NCBI RefSeq assembly: GCF_008629695.1
Contig: NZ_VWSH01000003.1
Span: forward strand, 433,688 to 497,687
Origin: Taibaiella lutea
GTDB taxonomy: Bacteria > Bacteroidota > Bacteroidia > Chitinophagales > Chitinophagaceae
Direction: 5' to 3'
Length of the DNA: 64,000 nucleotides
Under the pieces are notes generated by a model, which searched no databases, had not been told where the DNA came from, and saw only the letters and a program-made list of their open reading frames with translations. How positions within the stretch are numbered: the stretch's first letter is position 1; each line of letters opens with the position of its first letter. Of the stretch, positions 17,361 through 25,717 are shown one piece after another. Position numbers and translations under genes: made by a program.

Positions 17361-18848
17361 ATGAGTTCAAAAAAAGCAGATAGCAGTAAAAGCGTTGGAA
17401 CTGCCTATTTTACAGAGAATGCCCGTGTTCAGGCTTGCCTGAAAGACCTCAATCAACATTTTGCGGAAAAGCCTTTGGTTGTTTCAGATATTCTGGATCC
17501 GCAAGGCCATCAGTATGTTCATCTTGTGCAAAAAGGCGGTGGTGTTTTAGGAATTGCACTGGTAGGTTATACCTATGTTCTTGAACAAATGGGCATTCGC
17601 TTTATGCGCCTGGCAGGAACAAGTGCCGGAGCCATTAATACTGCTATGATGACCATCATCAAGAATAAGGAAGATGCTAAATCTGTAGATATTGTTGAAA
17701 TACTTTGTAACCTCGATTTTTTTAAACTTGTGGATGGCCATCCTTTTGCAAGATTTATTATCAGCAAATTTGTAAAAGAGCCCGATTTCTCGGTTATGGT
17801 AAAAAAGTGGGTTAGCCGTTTTTTTATCATATTCGCATTGTTGTTCTTGTGCGATTTTGTAACCTTTGGATTACAGCCTTATTATGAATGGGCCAGGCCA
17901 CTATGCCTCACGTTATTTATAATCACAGGTTTATATACTTTGGTATTATTTATCGCCTGTTTTTATTTTTCCACCCTGCTGACGATGCTTAAAAACTCAG
18001 GTTATGGTATCAATCCGGGTGACTTTCTTTACGACTGGATTAAAGATAATTTTAAGAAAAACGGTGTCAATAATGTTTCGGAATTAAATGCAAAAGCAAG
18101 CCAAGATATTCCCGGATTGCACCTCAGAGATGGTGTTATAAATGAAGCGGGTATTGACGATATCAAAGGTGATGTTACTTTTATTACTTCTGAACTGGTA
18201 ACAGAAAACAAATTAGAGTTCCCAAAAATGTGCTACTTATTCAGGAAGCCTGAAGATATTGATAAGTTGCATCCGGCAGGCTTTGTGAGAGCTTCAATGT
18301 CAATTCCCGTGTTCTACGAATCTTACTATATTAAAGATATACCTTGTGACGATCCTGCTATCAAAGCTGCATGGAACAATGTTTTTGATGAAGAGGATCC
18401 TCCTTCAACAGCAAGGTTTGTAGATGGCGGTATCTTATCAAACTTTCCAATCAATTTGTTTTTTAACGAAAATGTTCAAATACCGAGATTACCTGTTTTT
18501 GGTATCGATCTTGATGACAGTACACCCGATGATTCAGGTAAGCATGCAGAGAGTTGGAGCCTTGGCGGATATTTAGGCCGCATGTTCAACACCATCAGAG
18601 ATTATTACGATAAAGACTTTTTGCTGAAAAACAAAGTCATGCAGGAAGGTATTGGTGTAGTGCCTTTATCAAAATTTAACTGGCTGAATTTCTTTATTCA
18701 GGATCCGGAAAAGCTGGACATGTTTGCTACCGGCGCAGAAGCGGCAGCTGCATTCCTGAAAGGTTTTGACTGGGATACGTATAAAAATTCTTATTCTACC
18801 GTTCAGCATCAGATAACACCCAATCTTCAAAGTAAAAAAAGCAACTGA
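17361..18848 (+). CDS. Patatin-like phospholipase with a transmembrane insert
   Basis: The 495-residue protein has all patatin signatures: the oxyanion loop KGGGVLGIAL (58-67), the nucleophile elbow GTSAG with S88, and the catalytic Asp in DGG (D355). A hydrophobic insert (about 153-205) makes two membrane helices between the nucleophile and the Asp, which should tie the lipase to the inner membrane. Patatins hydrolyse acyl esters of phospholipids. ATG 17361 is preferred; a TTG at 17289 would add 24 residues. The next gene, a small membrane protein, begins one base after the stop, which implies translational coupling. Confidence 0.88.
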   Translation: MSSKKADSSKSVGTAYFTENARVQACLKDLNQHFAEKPLVVSDILDPQGHQYVHLVQKGGGVLGIALVGYTYVLEQMGIRFMRLAGTSAGAINTAMMTIIKNKEDAKSVDIVEILCNLDFFKLVDGHPFARFIISKFVKEPDFSVMVKKWVSRFFIIFALLFLCDFVTFGLQPYYEWARPLCLTLFIITGLYTLVLFIACFYFSTLLTMLKNSGYGINPGDFLYDWIKDNFKKNGVNNVSELNAKASQDIPGLHLRDGVINEAGIDDIKGDVTFITSELVTENKLEFPKMCYLFRKPEDIDKLHPAGFVRASMSIPVFYESYYIKDIPCDDPAIKAAWNNVFDEEDPPSTARFVDGGILSNFPINLFFNENVQIPRLPVFGIDLDDSTPDDSGKHAESWSLGGYLGRMFNTIRDYYDKDFLLKNKVMQEGIGVVPLSKFNWLNFFIQDPEKLDMFATGAEAAAAFLKGFDWDTYKNSYSTVQHQITPNLQSKKSN

Positions 18849-18849
18849 C

Positions 18850-19503
18850 ATGGAGATAGATATTACTAATGCCTGGTTCCATTTTTGTATTGCTTTTGGC
18901 GGAATGCTTACAGGCACTTTCATAATGGGAAGATTAGGCAATCGCTTTTATACCATGGATCCGCTTAAAAGAAAAGTATCCATGCTGGCACTTGAATTTC
19001 CGGCTAAGGAAACAGAGGTCGCCAATATTTTAAAAGGAGTTTTCCTGTTGGATGAAGAAGAAAAGAAAGCTTCTATTAATTCTTTTCGCTGGCAAATAAT
19101 ACTGGACTTCCTGCTATTTATGCCTTGCGCCTACGGCAGTATTTTTATACTATGCAGCACCATTGCTCCCACATTGAAATCCACGGGAGAAAATATTTTT
19201 ATGATATTAGCCTACGCACAAATTCTTTGTTTTGCCCTGGATGCTATTGAGAATATTTATTTATGGTCCAATCTAAAACCCAATGCTAAAAACGCAAGCA
19301 AATTCACTTTCAGGCTAATGCAGATATTGGAAGCACTTAAATGGGGGTTTGCATTAATTGGCGCGATTGGCGGGCTTTCTGTTATATGCTTCTACTGGTT
19401 ATCCGGGAATTATAATAGTGGTTCTTTGATTTATATACTGATATTTTTCCTGGAAATAGTTGTCTTTTTATTGCTAAGTAAAATCAAAACTAAAAGCGCA
19501 TAA
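18850..19503 (+). CDS. Four-helix membrane protein of unknown function, coupled to the patatin gene
   Basis: I do not recognise this 217-residue protein. It has four hydrophobic segments (about 9-26, 78-104, 115-137 and 158-213, the last probably two helices). A short cytosolic stretch between the first two contains KEDEEEKKA-like charged sequence near residues 55-75. The start codon lies one base after the patatin stop, so it is almost certainly translated with it and may be a membrane partner or regulator of the lipase. The C-terminus ends in a basic tail (KIKTKSA). Confidence 0.7.
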   Translation: MEIDITNAWFHFCIAFGGMLTGTFIMGRLGNRFYTMDPLKRKVSMLALEFPAKETEVANILKGVFLLDEEEKKASINSFRWQIILDFLLFMPCAYGSIFILCSTIAPTLKSTGENIFMILAYAQILCFALDAIENIYLWSNLKPNAKNASKFTFRLMQILEALKWGFALIGAIGGLSVICFYWLSGNYNSGSLIYILIFFLEIVVFLLLSKIKTKSA

Positions 19504-19660
19504 AAGGAATGGGTTCTAAGTAAAAAGTCTTTGACAATAACAACTCAACCAAAACTCTTGAAATGCTATCGCATAGCATGACAGGCCACCTGAACCTTTG
19601 CTTTGATGATTTATTCCTGCAAAGAATTATTTTTCAGATAATACTTGTCGATAAACACGC

Positions 19661-20485
19661 TTACATTTTCTTATACTTTGCATATGCTGCAGCAAGCTTT
19701 GTATCGTACTTATTGGTCTTATATCCGGGGCCGTTATAACCTGATGCAAACCTGGCCCAGTTATGATCTTTCAAGGATTGCAGAAGTTTATTTGCTATTA
19801 AAAATCTCCCGAAGATTTCCAGCTGATTCGCTTCATCTATGCTTAGAAAATCCACGAAGTCTTTTGCAGTGGCAAATTGCATGGCGTTGTAATGAAAGCC
19901 CATTACCTGAAATAATCCGTAGGATGCAGCACAGTAAGCAGCTTCTGCATTTATACCTAAAGCTTTGTTTAAACGTGTATATTGATCGAGTCTGTAATAG
20001 GGATTTGGAGAAAAATAACTTTTGTACAAAATGTCTTCATTGCCTTTTTGTAAAGGCACAGGATTGATATTTCGCTTTTGTAATTCTTTCCAGAAAACAT
20101 GTCCTTCAAAAAGTATTTTGATTTTCCCATTCAGAAAACCGCGACCATTTGATTCCACTTCATGAACTGCTTTAATAGCTGCGATCTCAAGATTATATTT
20201 ATCAGCAAACGCAATAAAATCCTGTTCACTTAAAAACTGGTTGATGGCTACTGAAGTTTCTGCTTTCTTTATTTTGGAAGATTGCTCCTGCATCAGAATC
20301 CATGTTTTGGAGCCTACAATGCCATCTACTTTCAGGTTGTTTTTCTTTTGGAAATCAAAAACGGCCTTTTCTGTTCCACTTCCAAAATCTCCGTCAGTAC
20401 TTATTGTATAACCTGATTTTTTCAGCATTTCCTGCATAAGCTGCACAAGTTCTCCCTTGCTGCCTCTTTTTAAAACCCCATTCAT
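19661..20485 (-). CDS. Peptidoglycan hydrolase: PG-binding domain plus N-acetylmuramidase domain
   Basis: The 274-residue protein starts with a peptidoglycan-binding type 1 domain (about 5-66, pattern LKRGSKGELVQLMQEMLKKSGY ... DGDFGSGTEKAVFDFQ). The rest is an N-acetylmuramidase (PF11860-type, formerly DUF3380) catalytic domain. A likely acid Glu lies in KAVHEVESNGRGF, and family motifs include GHVFWKEL, AASYGLFQVMGFHYNAM and FASGYNGPGY. The architecture is that of phage endolysins, but no holin, spanin or structural phage gene is nearby, and no signal peptide is visible. It may be a domesticated endolysin or an enzyme released by other means. Confidence 0.87.
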   Translation of the reverse strand: MNGVLKRGSKGELVQLMQEMLKKSGYTISTDGDFGSGTEKAVFDFQKKNNLKVDGIVGSKTWILMQEQSSKIKKAETSVAINQFLSEQDFIAFADKYNLEIAAIKAVHEVESNGRGFLNGKIKILFEGHVFWKELQKRNINPVPLQKGNEDILYKSYFSPNPYYRLDQYTRLNKALGINAEAAYCAASYGLFQVMGFHYNAMQFATAKDFVDFLSIDEANQLEIFGRFLIANKLLQSLKDHNWARFASGYNGPGYKTNKYDTKLAAAYAKYKKM

Positions 20486-20596
20486 GATGAAAATATTTAT
20501 TGGTTAATATTGGTTCAATACAAATATAATAAAAACATTATTAAATTCAAATATTAACTTTTTCAGGTTGTCAAATGCAAAGCTGTTTCAGTAAAC

Positions 20597-20634
20597 TAAA
20601 AAGAGGAAACTAATTTGTGTTAGTTCCCTCTTTT
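20597..20634 (-). terminator. Terminator after rny
   Basis: Imperfect hairpin of about 15 bp (AAAGAGG-AACTAA paired with TTAGTT-CCCTCTTT) with a T-rich minus-strand tail, 20 bases after the rny stop. Confidence 0.75.
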
Positions 20635-20654
20635 AATGATAAAATCTTTATCGA

Positions 20655-22232
20655 TTATCTCGCTACATTTACAGCACGTTTCTCGCGAATGACAGTTACT
20701 TTAATCTGTCCCGGATATTGCATTTCCTTCTGAATTTTCTCAGCAATTTCATAGCTTAAACGATCACTTTCAGAATCCGTTACTTTATCGGCTTCTACAA
20801 TTACGCGAAGTTCGCGCCCCGCCTGAATAGCATAAGCTTTCTCAACACCGTTATAAGCTACAGCAAGGTTTTCAAGATCTTTAATACGTTGTAAATAGCT
20901 TTGCATAATCTCACGACGTGCTCCCGGACGTGCTCCGCTAATCGCGTCGCAAGCCTGAATAATCGGAGAAATAATATAGGTCATTTCCATTTCATCATGG
21001 TGAGCACCAATGGCATTTATAATAGCCGGATGTTCACCTGCTTTTTCAGCCAGTTTAGCGCCTAACAAGGCGTGGCTCAATTCTGTTTCTTCATCAGGAA
21101 CCTTTCCGATGTCATGCAGTAAACCTGCACGTTTAGCCAATTTTACCACTTTTTGTCCCAATCCCAATTCTGCAGCCATTACGCCGCAAAGATTTGCAGT
21201 TTCTTTGGAGTGCATTAATAAATTCTGACCATAAGAAGAACGGAAACGCATTTTACCAACCATACGTACCAAATCTTTATGCAAACCGTGAATGCCTAAT
21301 TCAATAATGGTACGTTCACCGATTTCCATTACCTGGTCTTCTATTTGCTTTTTGGTTTTTTCCACCACTTCTTCGATACGGGCAGGATGTATACGGCCAT
21401 CCTGTACCAAACGCTGCAAAGACAGACGTGCAACTTCTCTGCGAAGCGGATCGAAACAGCTTAATACAATTGCTTCAGGGGTATCATCAATAATCAAATC
21501 TACGCCGGTAGCAGCTTCCAGCGCGCGTATATTTCTACCTTCACGGCCAATAATCTGGCCTTTAATTTCGTCACTTTCAAGATTGAAAACGGTAATTGCA
21601 TTTTCAATAGTCTGCTCTGCAGCTACACGCTGAATGCTTTGAATTACAATCTTTTTGGCCTCTTTGGATGCATTTACCTTTGCATTCTCAACAATTTCCT
21701 GGATATGAGCCATTGCACCTGTACGTGCCTCTTCCTTCATAGCCTCAATCAGTTCGTTCTTTGCCTCCTCGGCTGTCAGGTTCGACACTTTTTCAAGACG
21801 CTTAATGTGTTCTTCCTGATGCTTTTCCAGTTCCGTACGCTTAATACCTACAATTTCCAATTGCTTATCCAGATTGGCTTTCAATTGGGTATATTCATTG
21901 CTTTGTTTTTGTAAAACCTGCGTTTTGTCGTTTAAAGACTGTTCTTTCTGACGAACCTTGTTTTCTGCTTCTACTACTTTTTGGTTGCGGTTATTTACTT
22001 CTTTTTCGTGTTCTGATTTTAGTTGCAGAAATTTTTCTTTTGCTTCTAATAATTTTTTCTCTTTGAGTGTTTCTGCTTGTAATTTGGCATCTTCTGTTAT
22101 TTTATTTGCCTGCTGTTCTGCGTCCTGTACTTTTTGTTCCGTGTTTTTTGCAAATATTGCTTTACCCAAAAATATGCCGATTACCAAGGCCGCGATGACA
22201 GCCAACGCGGTAATGATTAATGTTAAATCCAT
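20655..22232 (-). CDS. rny: Ribonuclease Y
   Basis: The 525-residue protein has an N-terminal membrane helix (about 5-28), a long coiled coil rich in Glu, Lys and Gln (about 30-205), a KH domain ([27 protein letters not shown]) and an HD phosphohydrolase domain (metal-binding [12 protein letters not shown] and GAHHDE). This is the full RNase Y arrangement and length. RNase Y is a membrane-anchored endonuclease that starts decay of many mRNAs. The start gives the usual short periplasmic or extracellular N-terminus before the helix. It is monocistronic, with a hairpin in its leader. Confidence 0.97.
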   Translation of the reverse strand: MDLTLIITALAVIAALVIGIFLGKAIFAKNTEQKVQDAEQQANKITEDAKLQAETLKEKKLLEAKEKFLQLKSEHEKEVNNRNQKVVEAENKVRQKEQSLNDKTQVLQKQSNEYTQLKANLDKQLEIVGIKRTELEKHQEEHIKRLEKVSNLTAEEAKNELIEAMKEEARTGAMAHIQEIVENAKVNASKEAKKIVIQSIQRVAAEQTIENAITVFNLESDEIKGQIIGREGRNIRALEAATGVDLIIDDTPEAIVLSCFDPLRREVARLSLQRLVQDGRIHPARIEEVVEKTKKQIEDQVMEIGERTIIELGIHGLHKDLVRMVGKMRFRSSYGQNLLMHSKETANLCGVMAAELGLGQKVVKLAKRAGLLHDIGKVPDEETELSHALLGAKLAEKAGEHPAIINAIGAHHDEMEMTYIISPIIQACDAISGARPGARREIMQSYLQRIKDLENLAVAYNGVEKAYAIQAGRELRVIVEADKVTDSESDRLSYEIAEKIQKEMQYPGQIKVTVIREKRAVNVAR

Positions 22233-22534
22233 ATATTCCTATTGTCATTTATGTGTTAGTGAAAATTATAAAAAAAGAACGCCCCAATTTTTAGATTGGC
22301 GCATGCTTTAACCTGCGAAGTTAATATTTATTCCCGTATTTTCATTTCTGGCTTTTCGGTGTTGGAATGGTTACGTTTTTAATGAATTTCAACAAATGTT
22401 GAATGAAAAATAATAATATTTTAATTTTATTTACTTCTTGTATTTAATTTAACAGCCAAAACTATGGTGAAAAAGTAAAATATGCCTTAATTTGTGGGAC
22501 GAAATATTTCAATTTAGTATAAATAGTTAAAGAC
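22233..22534. other. Intergenic region between divergent rny and lipoprotein genes
   Basis: These 302 bases contain several small signals and no ORF. On the minus strand a hairpin with a CCAAT/ATTGG core (about 22280-22304) is followed by TTCTTTTTTT, ending about 35 bases before the rny ATG. A perfect 7-bp inverted repeat lies at 22388-22403 (TTCAACA/TGTTGAA). Minus-strand TAGTTTTG at 22457-22464 and TAACTTCG near 22317-22324 resemble -7 elements. They may be a structured rny leader or a small RNA; none is proven. Confidence 0.4.
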
Positions 22535-23002
22535 ATGAAAAGTGTAATTTTACTTGGAACAGCATTAATTGGTTTTATTGCCATCTCTTCTTGCCAGAAA
22601 GATAAAGCTGTTAACGCTCCAAATACAAGCACAGCAATCAATAGAACTGCAAACACCACAAAAATGAAACCGATACTTATATTCGGCCCGGATAGGTACA
22701 GAATATATGTTCAGGCTGATGCAAGTTGCGTTTATACAGGCGGCAATTGTCTGGATGACATTGTGATAGTTGCACCTAAGGTAAAGCAATTGATGAATAC
22801 AATCATGGATGGCGGCGATTATTCTGCTTTTATCCGTACTAACATGGAAGATTTATCAGCCGATATTCCGGGAGATTATCTGCAAGGTGTTGTTGATTCA
22901 AAATATACATTAGCTATAGACAATAACCAAAGTACCGGCATGCAATATCTGAAGTTTATGGATAGCAAAGATTTTGTTCTTGTTATTCCGATTAAGAAAT
23001 AA
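22535..23002 (+). CDS. Small lipoprotein of unknown function
   Basis: This 155-residue protein has a lipoprotein signal (MKSVILLGTALIGFIAISSC, Cys20) followed by a Thr/Asn-rich linker (about 25-45). A compact domain contains two cysteines nine residues apart (DASCVYTGGNCLDD) that could form a disulfide. I do not recognise the family. It is followed, on the same strand 60 bases later, by a propeller-like lipoprotein and a CXXC lipoprotein, and may belong to the same surface set. Confidence 0.65.
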   Translation: MKSVILLGTALIGFIAISSCQKDKAVNAPNTSTAINRTANTTKMKPILIFGPDRYRIYVQADASCVYTGGNCLDDIVIVAPKVKQLMNTIMDGGDYSAFIRTNMEDLSADIPGDYLQGVVDSKYTLAIDNNQSTGMQYLKFMDSKDFVLVIPIKK

Positions 23003-23062
23003 GAATTGTCTCAGGTGATTGAAGTAATGTACTGCTTTTAGACAAAGGCAGCATGTAACGTC

Positions 23063-24247
23063 ATGTCTTTAACAACATCTCATACGCTTCTAATGTATTT
23101 TCATATAAGATCCTATCCCATTCTTCTTACCATAATCTTACTTTTCTTTCTCTCTTCCTGCAAAATAAATACAGGTACACATCAATTTTCATTAACACCC
23201 GGCAAGACTTTTTCTTTTTCATCACAATTTCCTATTCAGAAGCGCTACAGCAAGGTATTTAACGATAAAAGCGGCCAGGCTATTTTTTGCAGTTACAATA
23301 CCAAGACCTATAAACAGATTGACCTTTTCACATTAGATGGGAAATTATTAAAATCTATCCCATTAAAAGATGTACTTACAATAGAGAAGTCAATTTATGA
23401 TGTGGCACCCATATCAACGGATTCTTTCTGGGTGCTTGCAAATTATTCCAACTATGTGTACTTAATAGGTGCGGAAGGCAATATTCTAAAGCAAATTAAA
23501 GTAGATACCTCTGTTCCGGATTCAATGCGTGCAGAGGTAAGAGGATCGATGCTTTCAGGCTTCTGTATTAATAACAATACCTTTTTATTTAATTGTGTCT
23601 ATTATTATAAAGATGAAAAAAGGGCCTACACGTTATCTGATTATTTTAAAGCAAATAAAGCGCACCCCTATTTTTTAAAAATGGAATTAGCTTCTGATTC
23701 CAAAATAACTTTTGGCCTCCCGGGATTTTATAACAGGATACTTAAAGATGGGGATGCGATGCCCGCAGAATCTGCATTATATGCACCTATACCGCAGGGT
23801 ATATTACTAACTTCATGGTACAGCGACAGCCTTTATCTGATAAACGATAAAGATTTTTCAATCAAAAAGGCGGTTAAGATGACTTCAAAATATTCAACTA
23901 TCGGCTGTGTACCTTTGACAACAAAAGAATTTCAGGAAGGAGCGGACCTAAATGCTTTGTTTAATCATTTAGGCGGTGTATGGAGTATAAGCTACGATTC
24001 CTTCAGGAACCTGATTTATATCGTATTACGAGGAGAGGCCGATAAAAATGCAACCGAACCCAGCAAGAAAAAATCATTGCTTATTTATAATACAAATCTC
24101 CAATTGCAGGAAGAAATAAAACTGGACTGTAATATATATGATCTTTCGGAAATGTATGTGATTAAAGAAGGCCTTTTGATAAATAAAACCGATAAAAATA
24201 ATGGCAATATTACAAAATTCCAATTGTTTCATGTGGATAAGAAATAG
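23063..24247 (+). CDS. Propeller-like lipoprotein (DUF4221/6-bladed type)
   Basis: The 394-residue protein carries a lipoprotein signal (ILLFFLSSC) and then repeated beta blades, such as QIDLFTLDGKLLKSIPL, YVYLIGAEGNILKQIKV and SLLIYNTNLQLQEEIKL. These suggest a six-bladed propeller like the DUF4221/6-bladed beta-propeller proteins that are frequent in Bacteroidota. A second ATG at 23093 gives a more typical lipoprotein N-terminus and is an equally good start. Its end overlaps the next gene (ATG 24231) by 17 bases, so the two are coupled. The role is unknown; this is a fold-level assignment. Confidence 0.65.
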   Translation: MSLTTSHTLLMYFHIRSYPILLTIILLFFLSSCKINTGTHQFSLTPGKTFSFSSQFPIQKRYSKVFNDKSGQAIFCSYNTKTYKQIDLFTLDGKLLKSIPLKDVLTIEKSIYDVAPISTDSFWVLANYSNYVYLIGAEGNILKQIKVDTSVPDSMRAEVRGSMLSGFCINNNTFLFNCVYYYKDEKRAYTLSDYFKANKAHPYFLKMELASDSKITFGLPGFYNRILKDGDAMPAESALYAPIPQGILLTSWYSDSLYLINDKDFSIKKAVKMTSKYSTIGCVPLTTKEFQEGADLNALFNHLGGVWSISYDSFRNLIYIVLRGEADKNATEPSKKKSLLIYNTNLQLQEEIKLDCNIYDLSEMYVIKEGLLINKTDKNNGNITKFQLFHVDKK

Positions 24248-24683
24248 TCTTGCTGTGCTCTTTGGGGTTTGTGGGATTTTGTCTTGTAAGTCGGAAAAAG
24301 AGAAGGGCTTTAATGAACAAATGCAACATCTGGGAGTAAACATTACGCCCGAAACACGTGCTATACTTGAAATTGGTGATGAAGGATGTCCGAATTGCAA
24401 TCAATCAATGGTAAATGCTTTTTGCCATTTTAAAAATAATGACAATGTTTTTTTTCTGGTGGCAGTAAATCCGAATAAACTGGATATCAGTTGTTTTCTG
24501 GAAGATGATAGATGCAGTAATATAATAGTTTGCAAAAAAGAGGATTTTGAAAAATCAAAACTTGAGTTTAACACAAGAGTCTTCTTATTGAAAAACGGAA
24601 CAGTGGATTCTACTATTCATTTTGATGCCGATAATTGGGAAGAAGCTACAGAATATGTAAGCCGGGCCCTAAGCGATGATTAG
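24231..24683 (+). CDS. Lipoprotein with a thioredoxin-like CPNC motif
   Basis: Starting at ATG 24231 the protein has 150 residues with a lipoprotein signal (SLAVLFGVCGILSC). The mature part has a CXXC in GDEGCPNCNQSM and a following helix, strand and helix (FFLVAVNPNKL, TRVFLLKNGTVDST) that suggest a reduced thioredoxin-like fold without a clear cis-Pro loop. It may be a redox or thiol-binding surface protein. It overlaps the upstream propeller gene by 17 bases and the convergent downstream gene by 4. The earlier in-frame ATG at 24201 would displace the signal peptide. Confidence 0.6.
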   Translation: MWIRNSLAVLFGVCGILSCKSEKEKGFNEQMQHLGVNITPETRAILEIGDEGCPNCNQSMVNAFCHFKNNDNVFFLVAVNPNKLDISCFLEDDRCSNIIVCKKEDFEKSKLEFNTRVFLLKNGTVDSTIHFDADNWEEATEYVSRALSDD

Positions 24684-25510
24684 TTTTTTACAAGCTCCTG
24701 AACAGAACCTATGTGTGAACCATCCTTCATAGATACAAAAATATAGTAAGCTCCTTTGGGAATAGTAGCAACCCCAATTGGAATTTTGGATTGCTCAGTT
24801 ACGATTTCCCTATGAAATTCGATTAACTGATGGCCATGGTCATCAGTGATTACCACTTTAATTTTTCCTCTGTAATCTGTCACGACACTCAATGCTGTCA
24901 GCCATTCATCATTGATTGAATTCGGATAAACAGAAACAATCCCAGATGCTTTTGTATCAACCTGACATGTTAAAGGTTCGGTATAAGCTGTACTTCCGTC
25001 TTTATCCAAAACCTTTAACCTGTAGTAGGAAAGGCCATTTTCCTGAGGGATTATTAAACCATTTATTTTTTCTTCAACGTCCATCATGATAACCGAAACT
25101 TCCTGAAAAAATGTTCCATCTATACTTTGTTCTACTATAAGCTCTTGTGCATCTGATAAATTGGATGCCTTCCATTGTAAAATGGCGCTATTGTTGGAGA
25201 CAATAACACTGAAATTCAATAAATCTGAAAGTAAAATTGAAGGCTCCGGTAACAATTCAGATGTATCAATAAAATGGATACTCGATTTTTTATTTTTTGT
25301 ACTATTATTATCCATTTTCAGCATTGCCGGCTTTGGAATTAACTTTTCATTTTCCCATTCAATGCCTGATATTATAGCTAAGCTTGCCAATGATAAATTG
25401 CTTGTTTTAGCAAGATTTACATTGTTCTGTGCTGTCGTTTTAATTATTGTAGTGAAAAAAAACAAAATTAAAATAACAAAATATTTATAAATATTGAATT
25501 TAATATTCAT
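24680..25510 (-). CDS. Secreted protein with a T9SS-like C-terminal domain
   Basis: The 276-residue protein has a signal peptide (VILILFFFTTIIKTTAQ). A fibronectin-type segment follows (about 95-185: SVIVSNNSAILQWKASN, then LSYYRLKVLDKDGSTAYTEPL). The C-terminus resembles a degenerate T9SS type A sorting domain (VSVYPNSINDEWLTALSVV, GAYYIFVSMKDG), but ends QELVKN rather than in the usual basic strand. The FN3-like part plus sorting domain is common in Bacteroidota extracellular proteins. It is monocistronic, with its stop overlapping the convergent CXXC lipoprotein by 4 bases. Function unknown. Confidence 0.65.
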   Translation of the reverse strand: MNIKFNIYKYFVILILFFFTTIIKTTAQNNVNLAKTSNLSLASLAIISGIEWENEKLIPKPAMLKMDNNSTKNKKSSIHFIDTSELLPEPSILLSDLLNFSVIVSNNSAILQWKASNLSDAQELIVEQSIDGTFFQEVSVIMMDVEEKINGLIIPQENGLSYYRLKVLDKDGSTAYTEPLTCQVDTKASGIVSVYPNSINDEWLTALSVVTDYRGKIKVVITDDHGHQLIEFHREIVTEQSKIPIGVATIPKGAYYIFVSMKDGSHIGSVQELVKN

Positions 25511-25655
25511 ACAAACACTATTTATAAAGTGTTATATAAATTTAAGCAGTTTTTTGTTTATTTTATAGATTGCATGGTTAAATCTTTTATAAATATTGAT
25601 TAATCTTTTAAAAAATTTAGCCATTTTCAGCCTATACTTCCTGCTAATAACTACA

Positions 25656-25690
25656 AACAAAAAAACGCAACCAATGTTGTGGTTGCGTTT
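25656..25690 (-). terminator. Terminator after glnS
   Basis: Perfect 11-bp arms (25663-25673 AAACGCAACCA, 25680-25690 TGGTTGCGTTT) with a minus-strand T-run, 28 bases downstream of the glnS stop. Confidence 0.9.
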
Positions 25691-25717
25691 CCAGATCTTT
25701 CTGACAGTTTCGTTTTA

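Noticed and set aside
19645-20067. A 140-codon plus-strand frame
   Set aside because: It lies inside the N-acetylmuramidase gene on the other strand and has no recognisable motif.
19661-20485. A prophage remnant marked by an endolysin-like gene
   Set aside because: No other phage gene, integrase or att-like repeat is adjacent, and neighbours are ordinary chromosomal genes.
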